This document shows positions 56,209 through 64,000 of a DNA stretch of 64,000 bases, one piece after another. The DNA is from JBMNGG01 sp050949705 (lineage in GTDB: Bacteria > Bacillota > Thermosediminibacteria > Thermosediminibacterales > Tepidanaerobacteraceae). The position numbers and the translations under genes were made by a program. Location of the stretch: contig JBMNGG010000016.1 in assembly GCA_050949705.1 (NCBI GenBank), forward strand, positions 109,763-173,762, written 5' to 3'. The notes beneath the pieces were generated by a model. The model saw only the letters and a program-made list of their open reading frames with translations. It did no database searches and was not told where the DNA came from. Position 1 is the stretch's first letter. Every line of letters begins with the position of its first letter.

Positions 56209-57588
56209 ATGATTCAACTAACAAATGTACATTGGATATATTTCTCTATGGTTATACTTATTATCATCACAATGGCTTTGCGAAGAGATACCGTATTGCC
56301 CTGTATAATTGGAATATATTTGGTTGGACTAGCTTCAACAGGTAGCATATGGCAATCAATTCAAGTTCTGTTTAATGCACTAATTGCCGCAGGAACAGAG
56401 TTTTTAGGTCTTATCACCGTTATCGGATTAGTAGTAGCCATGTCTAAAGCTATGGGCGATGTAGGTAGTGATTATATAATAATGAAGCCTGCTGCTAGGA
56501 TAATGGTTAATTCTGATATCGCTTTTTGGACACTAGGTATTGTTATGCTGATTGTTACATTATTTGTTTGGCCGTCTCCTGCTGTAGCTTTAATAGGGGC
56601 AATTATGTTACCTATTGCAGTAAGAGCGGGTCTTTCAGTAATGGGAGCTGGGATAGCAATGAATATTTTTGGTCATGGAATTGGTCTTTCCGGTGATTAT
56701 GTAATTCAAGGTGCACCAGCTATTACGGCTAAAGCTGCAGGCTTTGACAATGCAGCTCCTGTCATAAGTGCTAGTTTGCCTTTGTGGCTTACAATGGCTG
56801 TAGTTACTACTACTTTATCCTATTATTTTGTGAAAAAAGATCTTTCAAAAAATAATGTCAAAAAAGAGAATCAATCTTATGAAAAAGAAAATAATGAGGC
56901 AAAAAACAAAAAATTTACTATCACTGCTTATGTTGGTGCAGCATTGTTTGTTATTCTTTTTTTGATAGATATTATTTTACTATTAAGATTTAAATTACGA
57001 GGGGGAGAAGCGACTGCATTGATTGGGGGAACGGCACTTGTTATAACAACTATAATATCGATAATGGGATTTGGTGTTGACTCCTTGGAAAAAATAACGG
57101 ACTATATAAGAGAAGGTTTTTTATTCGGTATAAAAGTCTTTGCACCAGTTATCATTATAGGAGGTTTTTTCTTTTTAGGATCGGAAGACACTGCAAAAAC
57201 CATCCTGGGGCCACAAGCTACAGGCTTGCTTTCAGATATGGGAATAGCTTTATCTCAATCTGTTCCACTAAGCAAGGTGCCAATAGCTTTTATACAATTG
57301 ATTATTGGTGCAATAACAGGATTAGACGGCTCTGGATTTTCCGGATTACCTTTAGTTGGATCACTAGCGGAAACTTTCAGCACTGCAATAAAAGTAGACA
57401 AAGCAACATTGGGTGCCCTTGGCCAAATTTCAGCCGTTTGGGTTGGTGGTGGTACAATAATACCATGGGGAATAATACCAGTAGCAGCGATTGCTGGTGT
57501 TGACCCCAATGATTTAGCGCGGAAAAATTTTCTCCCAGTGGTTACAGGTCTTATTGCAACTACAATAGTAGCTATTTTCCTATTATAA
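56209..57588 (+). CDS. Ion-transporter-superfamily permease
   Basis: 459 residues with about 11-12 membrane segments in two halves joined by a charged linker near residues 205-240 (KNNVKKENQSYEKENNEAKN). GLDGSGFSGLPLVGSLAE and WVGGGTIIPWGIIPVAAIAGV resemble GntP/CitM-type transporters. It probably imports the substrate of the cluster (organic anion or amino acid). Confidence 0.78.
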   Translation: MIQLTNVHWIYFSMVILIIITMALRRDTVLPCIIGIYLVGLASTGSIWQSIQVLFNALIAAGTEFLGLITVIGLVVAMSKAMGDVGSDYIIMKPAARIMVNSDIAFWTLGIVMLIVTLFVWPSPAVALIGAIMLPIAVRAGLSVMGAGIAMNIFGHGIGLSGDYVIQGAPAITAKAAGFDNAAPVISASLPLWLTMAVVTTTLSYYFVKKDLSKNNVKKENQSYEKENNEAKNKKFTITAYVGAALFVILFLIDIILLLRFKLRGGEATALIGGTALVITTIISIMGFGVDSLEKITDYIREGFLFGIKVFAPVIIIGGFFFLGSEDTAKTILGPQATGLLSDMGIALSQSVPLSKVPIAFIQLIIGAITGLDGSGFSGLPLVGSLAETFSTAIKVDKATLGALGQISAVWVGGGTIIPWGIIPVAAIAGVDPNDLARKNFLPVVTGLIATTIVAIFLL

Positions 57589-57623
57589 TATTTTAAAATT
57601 CTATTTTTATTTGGAGGTACGAA

Positions 57624-58370
57624 ATGCCAAATGAAAAGCGAAGACTATTATTTTCTATGTTGAAAACTATTGATGATTCACATATACCAGTTGGCTCTGG
57701 TTACATTCGTCACAGTTTACAAGTTCAGGGATTTGATATAAGTGAAGCTACTGTAGGTAGAATGTTAAGACAACTGGATATTGAGAATTATACTGAAAAA
57801 GTAGGATTTAAAGGTAGAAAGTTAACTCCCATAGGAAAGAAAAAACTAGATGAGCTTGAGCATGAAAAAACAATAAATCATTATGGTAACGAATTATTAA
57901 GTGTTATTAGAGTCACTGGAAAACAAGGACTACTTGATCTATTGATAGCAAGAAAAGCTATAGAAGGTCAGCTGGCAAAACTCGCAGCAAATTACATAAC
58001 AGATGATGAGCTTCACCAGTTGAATCTTGTTCTGAAAAGCCAACAATTACATGTAGATAAAGGAACTTCTATCGCTGATGATGACGTTAAATTTCATAAA
58101 TTAATAGCTAAAGCAGCAAGAAACAGGGTTTTAGATGCTGCCATGGATTTAATAAGGCAGCACGGTCAAATATCACCTATGCTTGAATATATTAGAAAAG
58201 AAGTAAAGAGTACAGTGCTTTTAGATCATAAGAACATTTATCAAGCAATAGCTGCACGAAAACCAGATCTTGCTGAAAAAGCTATGGTACACCACATTGA
58301 TAATCTGGAAAGAGATGTTAAGAGATATTGGGAGATTGTATATGAAAAAGACAATAGTATTGATTTGTGA
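57624..58370 (+). CDS. Transcription regulator with NrpR-like winged helix and FCD domain
   Basis: 248 residues. The first 75 (RRLLFSMLKTIDDSHIPVGSGYIRHSLQVQG, ISEATVGRMLRQLD) look like the winged helix of NrpR/HTH_12 proteins, not of GntR proteins. The rest is an FCD ligand domain: LLIARKAIEGQLAKLAA, DDVKFHKLIAKAARN and HKNIYQAIAARKPDLAEKAMVHH, with Asp and three His as metal ligands. Probably senses the pathway substrate. Confidence 0.8.
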   Translation: MPNEKRRLLFSMLKTIDDSHIPVGSGYIRHSLQVQGFDISEATVGRMLRQLDIENYTEKVGFKGRKLTPIGKKKLDELEHEKTINHYGNELLSVIRVTGKQGLLDLLIARKAIEGQLAKLAANYITDDELHQLNLVLKSQQLHVDKGTSIADDDVKFHKLIAKAARNRVLDAAMDLIRQHGQISPMLEYIRKEVKSTVLLDHKNIYQAIAARKPDLAEKAMVHHIDNLERDVKRYWEIVYEKDNSIDL

Positions 58371-58439
58371 TTTATTAAGTATTACATTTTCTTTTATATC
58401 TGCAAGAAGTCATCTTAGATTGTAGAGGAGGCGATTTTT

Positions 58440-58673
58440 TTGTCTAATGTCTTAGAAAAAGTTATGGACGCTGTTGATTTAGAAACTTTTTTTGTTTGCA
58501 AGAATGAAGAAGAAGCAGAGAAACTTTCAATAGAATTAATGGAGAAGTTTGGGTTTCATGATATTTCCATAGTATTTATACAACATCAAGGTCCCGGGGC
58601 GAGAGTTCGCATAAGAGGTTATGTTTATAAGCCAGGAGACCGTTATAGTTGGCTATTTAATAAAAGTAACTAG
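58440..58673 (+). CDS. Small protein paired with the B12 mutase (77 aa)
   Basis: TTG 58440 behind GAGGAGGCG, 15 bases before the mutase gene. Sequence begins VLEKVMDAVDLETFFVCKNEEEAEKLS and ends GARVRIRGYVYKPGDRYSW; likely a ferredoxin-like alpha/beta fold. I do not recognise the family. Tight pairing suggests a mutase subunit, comparable in position with the small subunits OraS or MutS of other B12 mutases, but without sequence similarity that I can see. Confidence 0.65.
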   Translation: MSNVLEKVMDAVDLETFFVCKNEEEAEKLSIELMEKFGFHDISIVFIQHQGPGARVRIRGYVYKPGDRYSWLFNKSN

Positions 58674-58688
58674 GAGGTCCGATTTATA

Positions 58689-60506
58689 ATGCAAAAAAAG
58701 AAAGTGTTGCTAGCACCCCTAGATCCTGTCCATGACATTGGGTTAAAAATAATAAAACGTGGTTTAGAGCAAGCCGGTCATACTACCTTACTTATGCCAC
58801 CAGATTATTCTCAGGAGGAAATAATTAAATCCATTGTTGATAATAATGTCGATGTTGTTCTAGTCAGTAGAACACTTGGGTATGGTGTAGCGGAAATACT
58901 TGGGAAGTTTGTAGACTTGGCAGAGGCTGCTAATATTAGAGATACTGTCAAAATTGGAATTGGTGGAATGGCTATCCGACCTGAATTAGCGGCAGAGTTA
59001 GGTTTTGACGCAGGATTTGGGCCAGGAACTACAGTCGAGGAAGCTGTAGCTTTTGTTGAGGATAGAGAATATATACCTGATGAATCTAAAGGCAAAAAAA
59101 TTAAAAAAGACCTTATTAAAGAATATGATTATACTTTTTATAATAAAAAGATTGAAAAGCTACTAGATTCTATTGTTGACGGTATTTTAGAGTATGCAAA
59201 AGATAAAACAACTACTGCAATACAAAGAGCTGAAATAAGAAGACAAATAATAGATAGTAATAATGAATCGGAAAGAGAACGTTTAAGAAAAGAGTATTCA
59301 AAACTATGTGATGATACGATACAAGCTTTTTATAATTCAGGCAAATATCGTGAAAAAACCCGTCCATTAACTGATGATGAGGTAAAAGCACTAAAACAAT
59401 ATGTAGACGAAACAAATTCTAGAATGAACCCCTTACAATTACAATATACTACTAAAAATCCTATTGTTTTTTTCCAATATGGAACAGGATGCCCATTTAT
59501 GGATATTGCTCATATAAAATCTTGCGAAGCTTGGGGTGTAGATGGTGCAGTTCATTTTGATCCATCTTGGGGAGCAAGGACTGAAGGCTTTTTAGAAGGA
59601 TATATTACTCACGAGGAAGATGGTTCAGTAATAACCTACGAAAATCTTAAAAGTATTAAGGAATCTTTAAGTCCAAATACTTTATGGCAGGTAAGAGCCC
59701 ATCGTGGTCTTAACACACCAGAAACCGTTTTAATTGCTGGAAAAATTGGAGCAGATTTAACAAAAATAAATATTGCCTATGGGTCTTTAGGTGGAGGTAC
59801 GGACCCCGAACGACTTACAGTAGATGCAGTTGCTGCCATAAAATATGCAGCTGAATATAATATGCCTTTTGATGTTGTAACAAATGAAGAGCTTTGTGGA
59901 GTTCCAGCCTATAAAGCTTTTGCTGGTATGTTAATTGTATCAAAACTTGGTTTGAGACTCGGAGGAAAACCCATTCTTCAACCTCTATTTTGTTATTCTC
60001 CAGAAGTCATGGTTAGTGGTCAGATGCAGGATAACTATGTAGATTTTAATGCGGCAAAGATATATAGTCTTAGAAATATAATTAATGCCCCTATTTGGTG
60101 TGGAGCACCTATCGGATTTTTAACACAAACTGAAGATAGGGTTCAATCTTCTATAATGACAGCTCTTCATGCTTCACTGGCATCTTCATTAGGTGTTGAT
60201 GGAATTTCTATAGCTTCGTCAGATGAAGCGTTTTCTGGTGGACCTATAACGGTTCCAGCAAGAATTGATACACTAAAGGCAACCCAAGCAACTTTTAGAT
60301 TTTTTGGTCATTCCAATATAGTACCCACTAATAATGCGAAGAAGTGGGCAGAAGAAATTGAAGAAGGAATAGAAAACGTCTTAGAGAAAGTATCAAAAAA
60401 TGGCTGTTTTATTGATGCATTATATCAAGGTCTATTGGGCAGTAGGGAAGATGGCGCATATCCTGGAAGATTTGGAAGAGGTACGGTAATTACTAATTCA
60501 AAATAG
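58689..60506 (+). CDS. Adenosylcobalamin-dependent mutase-like protein (B12 domain + TIM barrel)
   Basis: 605 residues. Residues 1-125 form a B12-binding Rossmann domain: LDPVHDIGLKIIKRGL, VLVSRTLGYG (Ser60) and IGIGGMAI (GG 92-93). The axial-His site reads D12-x2-H15-x2-G18, one residue longer than the usual D-x-H-x2-G. A charged helical linker (130-240) leads to a barrel with FFQYGTGCPFMDIAHIKS, INIAYGSLGGGTDPERLT, VVTNEELCGVPAYKAFAG, APIGFLTQTEDR and a Gly-rich end GAYPGRFGRGTVI. Overall plan is like glutamate mutase GlmS and GlmE joined in one chain. The substrate is unknown. Confidence 0.82.
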   Translation: MQKKKVLLAPLDPVHDIGLKIIKRGLEQAGHTTLLMPPDYSQEEIIKSIVDNNVDVVLVSRTLGYGVAEILGKFVDLAEAANIRDTVKIGIGGMAIRPELAAELGFDAGFGPGTTVEEAVAFVEDREYIPDESKGKKIKKDLIKEYDYTFYNKKIEKLLDSIVDGILEYAKDKTTTAIQRAEIRRQIIDSNNESERERLRKEYSKLCDDTIQAFYNSGKYREKTRPLTDDEVKALKQYVDETNSRMNPLQLQYTTKNPIVFFQYGTGCPFMDIAHIKSCEAWGVDGAVHFDPSWGARTEGFLEGYITHEEDGSVITYENLKSIKESLSPNTLWQVRAHRGLNTPETVLIAGKIGADLTKINIAYGSLGGGTDPERLTVDAVAAIKYAAEYNMPFDVVTNEELCGVPAYKAFAGMLIVSKLGLRLGGKPILQPLFCYSPEVMVSGQMQDNYVDFNAAKIYSLRNIINAPIWCGAPIGFLTQTEDRVQSSIMTALHASLASSLGVDGISIASSDEAFSGGPITVPARIDTLKATQATFRFFGHSNIVPTNNAKKWAEEIEEGIENVLEKVSKNGCFIDALYQGLLGSREDGAYPGRFGRGTVITNSK

Positions 60507-60560
60507 CAACTTTAGAAAATCTTTTTTAGGATCCGATAGACTTATTGTAGGGGGTAGATT

Positions 60561-61640
60561 ATGAGTCTAAAAATTGGAATAGCCGGAACTGCAAAAAACA
60601 CAGGAAAAACAACCACTACTTCGGCTATTCTCAGTGATTTATATAAAAGGAAATTATCTATTGCTTTAACTGGAATAGGTTATGATGGAGAAGAAATTGA
60701 TAATATCACTGGATTACCAAAACCCCGTTTGTTTATAAAGAAGAAGACTATTTTAGCTACAGCACAAAAATGTCTTAAAGTCGGAAGTGCATCATTTGAT
60801 ATTTTAGAAACTACTGATATAATAACACCATTAGGGAAAATATGTATAGTTAAAGTTACAAAAGAAGGATTAGCAGTAATAGCAGGTCCAAATAAAAGTA
60901 GTCATTTAAGATATATACAAAACAGAATGATAAATGACTTAAAGTGTGATATTATTTTAGTTGATGGTGCTCTAAATAGAATAGTGCCAATGGTAGAGAC
61001 AGATGGTATTATTCTGGCTACAGGAGCATCTCGTAATACTAATATTAATAATCTGGCTCATGAAACTATGGCTTTATATAAACTACTTAATTTACCTGTG
61101 GTTTCTGAAAAACAACAAGAATACTTTTCTGGTATCAACAAAATAACACTAGTTCTAAATTCCGGAAATAAAATTTCTCTCAAATATAGTTCACTTATTG
61201 ATGATTTTACGATTAGAGATATTTTGGAAAAAATCAATGACATTAAAATTATATTCATTCCTGCCCTGATATCTTTATCTAAGCTTAAAAAACTTAATGA
61301 GTTAATATGTAAGATGTGGGAAGGTAAAACTTTAATTATTCAAGACTCGTTAAGATTAATTGCCGGGGGTAGTCCTGAAATAGTTTTAAATGAAATAGAA
61401 AGAATAAGATTAAATAAAGGAATTGTTAAAACACTGAGAAGTGTTCCTTTGTTAGCGATTACTGTAAATCCATTTTACCCCAAATATCGTTTTGACAAAG
61501 GTAATTATGAGCCTGGTTTTATCGAAAGAGAAACACTAGTAAACACAATTAAACATATTGTGGATATTCCAGTTATTGATATAAAACATGAAGGCTCACT
61601 AAAAATAACAGAAACTATTCTTAAGCGTTTATTACTTTAG
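60561..61640 (+). CDS. P-loop NTPase, possible mutase reactivase
   Basis: 359 residues. P-loop GTAKNTGKTTTTSAIL at residues 9-24, then switch-like DIILVDGALNRIVPM and ILATGAS. The AKNxGKT form recalls BioD/CobB-like NTPases and, from memory, the KamB protein of lysine 5,6-aminomutase clusters. B12 mutases need an ATP-driven protein to expel damaged cofactor, and this gene sits right after the mutase, so reactivase is a sensible but unproven guess. Confidence 0.65.
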   Translation: MSLKIGIAGTAKNTGKTTTTSAILSDLYKRKLSIALTGIGYDGEEIDNITGLPKPRLFIKKKTILATAQKCLKVGSASFDILETTDIITPLGKICIVKVTKEGLAVIAGPNKSSHLRYIQNRMINDLKCDIILVDGALNRIVPMVETDGIILATGASRNTNINNLAHETMALYKLLNLPVVSEKQQEYFSGINKITLVLNSGNKISLKYSSLIDDFTIRDILEKINDIKIIFIPALISLSKLKKLNELICKMWEGKTLIIQDSLRLIAGGSPEIVLNEIERIRLNKGIVKTLRSVPLLAITVNPFYPKYRFDKGNYEPGFIERETLVNTIKHIVDIPVIDIKHEGSLKITETILKRLLL

Positions 61641-61665
61641 TAAGAACCTGGATGGTGTATATTAT

Positions 61666-62352
61666 ATGAAAACCATTGCTATCATAGGTACTGGTCGAAT
61701 GGGCAGTCTTTTAGCAAAAAAACTACACTCTTATTATAAACTGGTTTTAGTAGATAAAAATTTGAGACTATGTGGATTATTAGCGAAAGAATTAAATGCC
61801 ATATCAACTTCAGATTATTCTATGATATCAGTAAGTGATTACATAATCATTGCTTTACCTGCTAATATAATACATAATGTTATGAAAGAAATTAAACCTT
61901 TTTTAAACCCTAATCAATTGCTAGTAAATATTTCGACCAATACGGATAAGACCACATTTAACTCCTTAAAAGGATTATGCAGATTTGCTAGTGCCAAAAT
62001 AATTGGTCACGCGAGGCAAATAAGTTCTGGAGAATTGCCTCTTATTGTAATTGACGGAGAAAATCATGATGATTGTTTAGAAACTGCGGATATATTCGGA
62101 AAACTTGGCGCTGTTTGTTTTGGTGCAGAAAAAATGGTTCAAATAATAAACAGTATTGCCAGTGAGGAAGGTATTAAAGCTGCTTTCAATATTGAAAAGA
62201 AGCTCGAAGAAAAAGGAATACCGTCGGAATATTATAGCTTTGCAATTAGAAATGTTGCGTGTGGCACAATGAATGCCTATGTCTTAGGTGATGCAGGTCA
62301 CTTTGCTCAAAAAATAATAGATAAATTAAAGAAAGAACAGGGCAAAAACTGA
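61666..62352 (+). CDS. NAD(P)-binding oxidoreductase (pyrroline-carboxylate reductase-like)
   Basis: 228 residues. N-terminal IAIIGTGRMGSLLAKKLHS, then DYIIIALPANIIHNVMKEIKPFL as in P5C reductases and prephenate dehydrogenases, and a helical C-terminus. Shorter than most P5C reductases (about 265). Probably reduces or oxidises a pathway intermediate of the cluster. Last gene before a terminator that overlaps its stop codon. Confidence 0.72.
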   Translation: MKTIAIIGTGRMGSLLAKKLHSYYKLVLVDKNLRLCGLLAKELNAISTSDYSMISVSDYIIIALPANIIHNVMKEIKPFLNPNQLLVNISTNTDKTTFNSLKGLCRFASAKIIGHARQISSGELPLIVIDGENHDDCLETADIFGKLGAVCFGAEKMVQIINSIASEEGIKAAFNIEKKLEEKGIPSEYYSFAIRNVACGTMNAYVLGDAGHFAQKIIDKLKKEQGKN

Positions 62353-62377
62353 TTCCTAAAAGAATCAGTTTTTTTTA
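62347..62377 (+). terminator. Intrinsic terminator closing the mutase cluster
   Basis: AACTGATTC / GAATCAGTT stem, 6-nt loop, eight T. Confidence 0.92.
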
Positions 62378-62442
62378 CAAATATAATAAGCAGGAAAAAA
62401 CACTAATTTGTATAATATAAGAAAGTAAAAGGGGAGTTATTG

Positions 62443-63156
62443 TTGCAAATCAGATTACAAAAATATTTATCACAAGCTGGAATAGCTTCGCGCAGAGCTA
62501 GTGAATATCTTATATTACAGGGATTGGTAAAAGTTAATGGGAAAATCATTAATACTTTAGGTACCAAAGTAAATCCAAAAACAGATATAATAGAGGTAAA
62601 TGGGAAGAAGTGTAATATTAAGCATAGTTCAATATATATAATAATGAATAAACCTAAAGGGGTACTTACTACTGTAAAAGACCCATTTGGCAGGCCTAAT
62701 GTTATAGATTTATTAACAACTGTTAATGAAAGAGTTTTTCCCGTAGGTAGATTAGATAAAGAAACAGAAGGGCTTTTATTGTTAACAAATGATGGTGTTG
62801 TTACAAATAAGCTTACTCATCCCAAATATGGAATTGAAAAAACTTATATTGCTCATGTTAAAGGTCTTTTCAAAGAAGAAAGCATAAAGGCATTAGAAAG
62901 GGGTATTATTCTAGAAGATGGTGTTACAGCTCCAGCTAGTGTTAGAATAATTAAAATGCTAAAAGAATCAACAGTATTGGAAATTAAAATTCGTGAAGGT
63001 AGAAAGCGACAAATTAGAAGGATGTGTAGTGCTGTTGGTCATCCGATAATTAATTTAAAAAGAACAAAGATAGGATTACTAACATTAAATAGATTGAAAC
63101 CAGGTGAATGGAGGTTTTTGAATAAGAAAGAAATAGATTATATTAGAAAACTATAA
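62443..63156 (+). CDS. rluB: Pseudouridine synthase RluB/RsuA family
   Basis: About 237 residues. S4 domain (IRLQKYLSQAGIASRRASEYLI), catalytic Asp in FPVGRLDKETEGLLLLTNDG, and REGRKRQIRRMCSAVGHPI. Modifies 23S rRNA. Often close to scpAB in Firmicutes; here separated by the mutase cluster. TTG at 62440 or 62443. Confidence 0.94.
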   Translation: MQIRLQKYLSQAGIASRRASEYLILQGLVKVNGKIINTLGTKVNPKTDIIEVNGKKCNIKHSSIYIIMNKPKGVLTTVKDPFGRPNVIDLLTTVNERVFPVGRLDKETEGLLLLTNDGVVTNKLTHPKYGIEKTYIAHVKGLFKEESIKALERGIILEDGVTAPASVRIIKMLKESTVLEIKIREGRKRQIRRMCSAVGHPIINLKRTKIGLLTLNRLKPGEWRFLNKKEIDYIRKL

Positions 63157-63175
63157 AATAAGGAGTTGTTACTAA

Positions 63176-63652
63176 TTGATATTAATAAGGAAAGCAGTTT
63201 TAGATGAAAAGAGTAACATTGAACTAATACTAGAAAAGGTCAACTTAGATAAGAAGATACAAAGTGATTATATGCAAAATACTATGGTGGTAGACTTTGA
63301 CGATAGGATTGTCGGCTGTGGAGGTCTAGATATACATGGCGATTTAGCTCATATAAAATTTGTAGCTATTCTTCCTGAATATCAGAATCAAAGATTAGGG
63401 GATGGCTTGGTAAGAGCTTTAGTTAACTATGCAGACCGGAGAAATATTAAGAAAATATATATAGCTGATGACAAACCATTAGATTATTTTAAAAGATTCG
63501 GTTTTAAAGAAATTAATCAAAAGAGTAGCCAGAATGGTTCTGACATAAAATCAAATAGTCTTGAATATTTTATGGAATTAGATGTTGATCAATTTTTTAA
63601 TAATCATCACTGCAATTGTAAAACAAATAGTAATAATTCAAATGATAGTTAA
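63176..63652 (+). CDS. GNAT-family N-acetyltransferase
   Basis: 158 residues from a TTG behind AAGGAG. GNAT core with GCGGLDIHGDLAHIKFVAILPEYQNQRLGDGLV in pieces: the R/Q-x-x-G-x-G/A acetyl-CoA loop is QRLGDGL. YFKRFGFKEI closes the domain. Similar to the ArgA-like GNATs of Clostridia. A His/Asn-rich tail (FFNNHHCNCKTNSNNSN) is odd. Confidence 0.82.
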   Translation: MILIRKAVLDEKSNIELILEKVNLDKKIQSDYMQNTMVVDFDDRIVGCGGLDIHGDLAHIKFVAILPEYQNQRLGDGLVRALVNYADRRNIKKIYIADDKPLDYFKRFGFKEINQKSSQNGSDIKSNSLEYFMELDVDQFFNNHHCNCKTNSNNSNDS

Positions 63653-63678
63653 ACAATGTCTTAGATAAAAAACACCAA

Positions 63679-63707
63679 TTGAATATTAAATCTATATCTG
63701 ATATAAT
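63679..63707 (+). promoter_or_regulatory. Promoter of speE
   Basis: TTGAAT, 17 bases, TATAAT, 38 bases before the speE start. Confidence 0.75.
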
Positions 63708-63744
63708 TTTTCCGAAATATAACAAAATAAGAGGTGAAGTATTT

Positions 63745-64000
63745 TTGGAGCTATGGTTTTCAGAATTTCAAACAAAAAATGTTAAAATATCTTTCAAAAT
63801 AAATAACGTACTTCATTCAAGTAAAAGTAAGTATCAAAAAATAACTGTACTTGAAACAGAAGATTACGGTAGACTATTAGCATTAGACGATTTAGTCATG
63901 CTTACTACTAAAGACGAGTTTTTCTATCATGAAATGATCTCACATGTTCCCTTACTCACTCATGAAAACCCATCAAAAGTTTTAGTGATTGGTGGTGGAG
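63745..64000 (+). CDS. speE: Spermidine synthase, N-terminal part (runs off window)
   Basis: TTG 63745 behind AGAGGTGA reads MELWFSEFQTKNVKIS, SKYQKITVLETEDYGRLLALDD, KDEFFYHEMISHVPLL and VLVIGGG, the classic start of the aminopropyltransferase with the beginning of the SAM-binding GGGDG motif. Polyamine synthesis in the cytoplasm. The gene continues past the window end. Confidence 0.95.
   Translation, partial: MELWFSEFQTKNVKISFKINNVLHSSKSKYQKITVLETEDYGRLLALDDLVMLTTKDEFFYHEMISHVPLLTHENPSKVLVIGGG

Noticed and set aside
1..64000. CRISPR array, tRNA or rRNA genes
   Set aside because: No regular repeat-spacer pattern, cloverleaf or rRNA sequence was noticed on either strand.

Overview
The window is low-GC DNA from an endospore-forming bacterium of the class Clostridia. 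It carries sigK, the whole spoIIIA operon, spoIVB, spo0A, spoIIM, dacF, spoIIAA-AB-sigF and a gerW/ytfJ homologue in the usual Clostridia order. An OLE RNA with its partner gene oapA, B12-mutase metabolism and 2-hydroxyacyl-CoA dehydratase activase genes suggest a fermentative anaerobe. OLE RNA is known mainly from anaerobic, often alkaliphilic or thermophilic Firmicutes. I cannot name the species. Apart from the first gene, an IS256-type transposase and one possible 47-codon ORF, all genes are on the + strand.

Layout. 1-1.2 kb: 5' part of a P-type cation ATPase on the minus strand, behind a yybP-ykoY (Mn2+) riboswitch. 1.3-6.2 kb: queT-like, mltG, a class B PBP, sigK, yqeG. 6.2-12.9 kb: a type IV pilus operon (pilB, pilC, three prepilins, comFB, pilM, pilN, pilO). 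13.1-15.2 kb: a proline peptidase, efp and a small acidic zinc-ribbon protein. 15.3-20.5 kb: spoIIIAA to spoIIIAH. 20.5-24.6 kb: asp23, amaP, a DUF2273 gene, nusB, xseA, xseB, ispA. 24.64-25.93 kb: OLE RNA with its own promoter, then oapA, placed where dxs is often found. 25.9-34.5 kb: tlyA, an IS256-family element, a membrane PD-(D/E)XK protein, nadK, argR, recN, spoIVB, spo0A. 34.8-41.1 kb: nudF, an endoQ-like PHP protein, spoIIM, xerD, dacF, spoIIAA, spoIIAB, sigF. 41.2-45.1 kb: dodecin, small membrane proteins and a three-gene acyl-CoA dehydratase activase set. 45.1-52.3 kb: lysine riboswitch and lysA, an M50 protease, trpS, scpA, scpB, a DUF2953-like gene, gerW and a second D-Ala-D-Ala carboxypeptidase.

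52.4-62.4 kb is the least explained part: a gene of unknown function, ridA, a large fold-type I PLP enzyme, a GidA-like FAD oxidoreductase, an ion-transporter-superfamily permease, an unusual winged-helix/FCD regulator, a 77-residue protein, a 605-residue B12-dependent mutase-like protein, a P-loop protein resembling mutase reactivases, and a small NAD(P)-binding protein. It reads as one catabolic unit for an amino acid or related amine, built on an adenosylcobalamin mutase I cannot match to a known pathway. The end holds a pseudouridine synthase, a GNAT protein and the start of speE.

An important caveat is that many otherwise good genes are broken by single-base indels, nearly all of them +1 and often in homopolymers. 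They are densest at 23.3-24.4 kb and 30.7-32.9 kb (xseA end, xseB, ispA, recN, start of spoIVB). Spore genes such as spoIIIAE are also hit. I take most of these as sequence error rather than decay, but cannot decide from the sequence alone.
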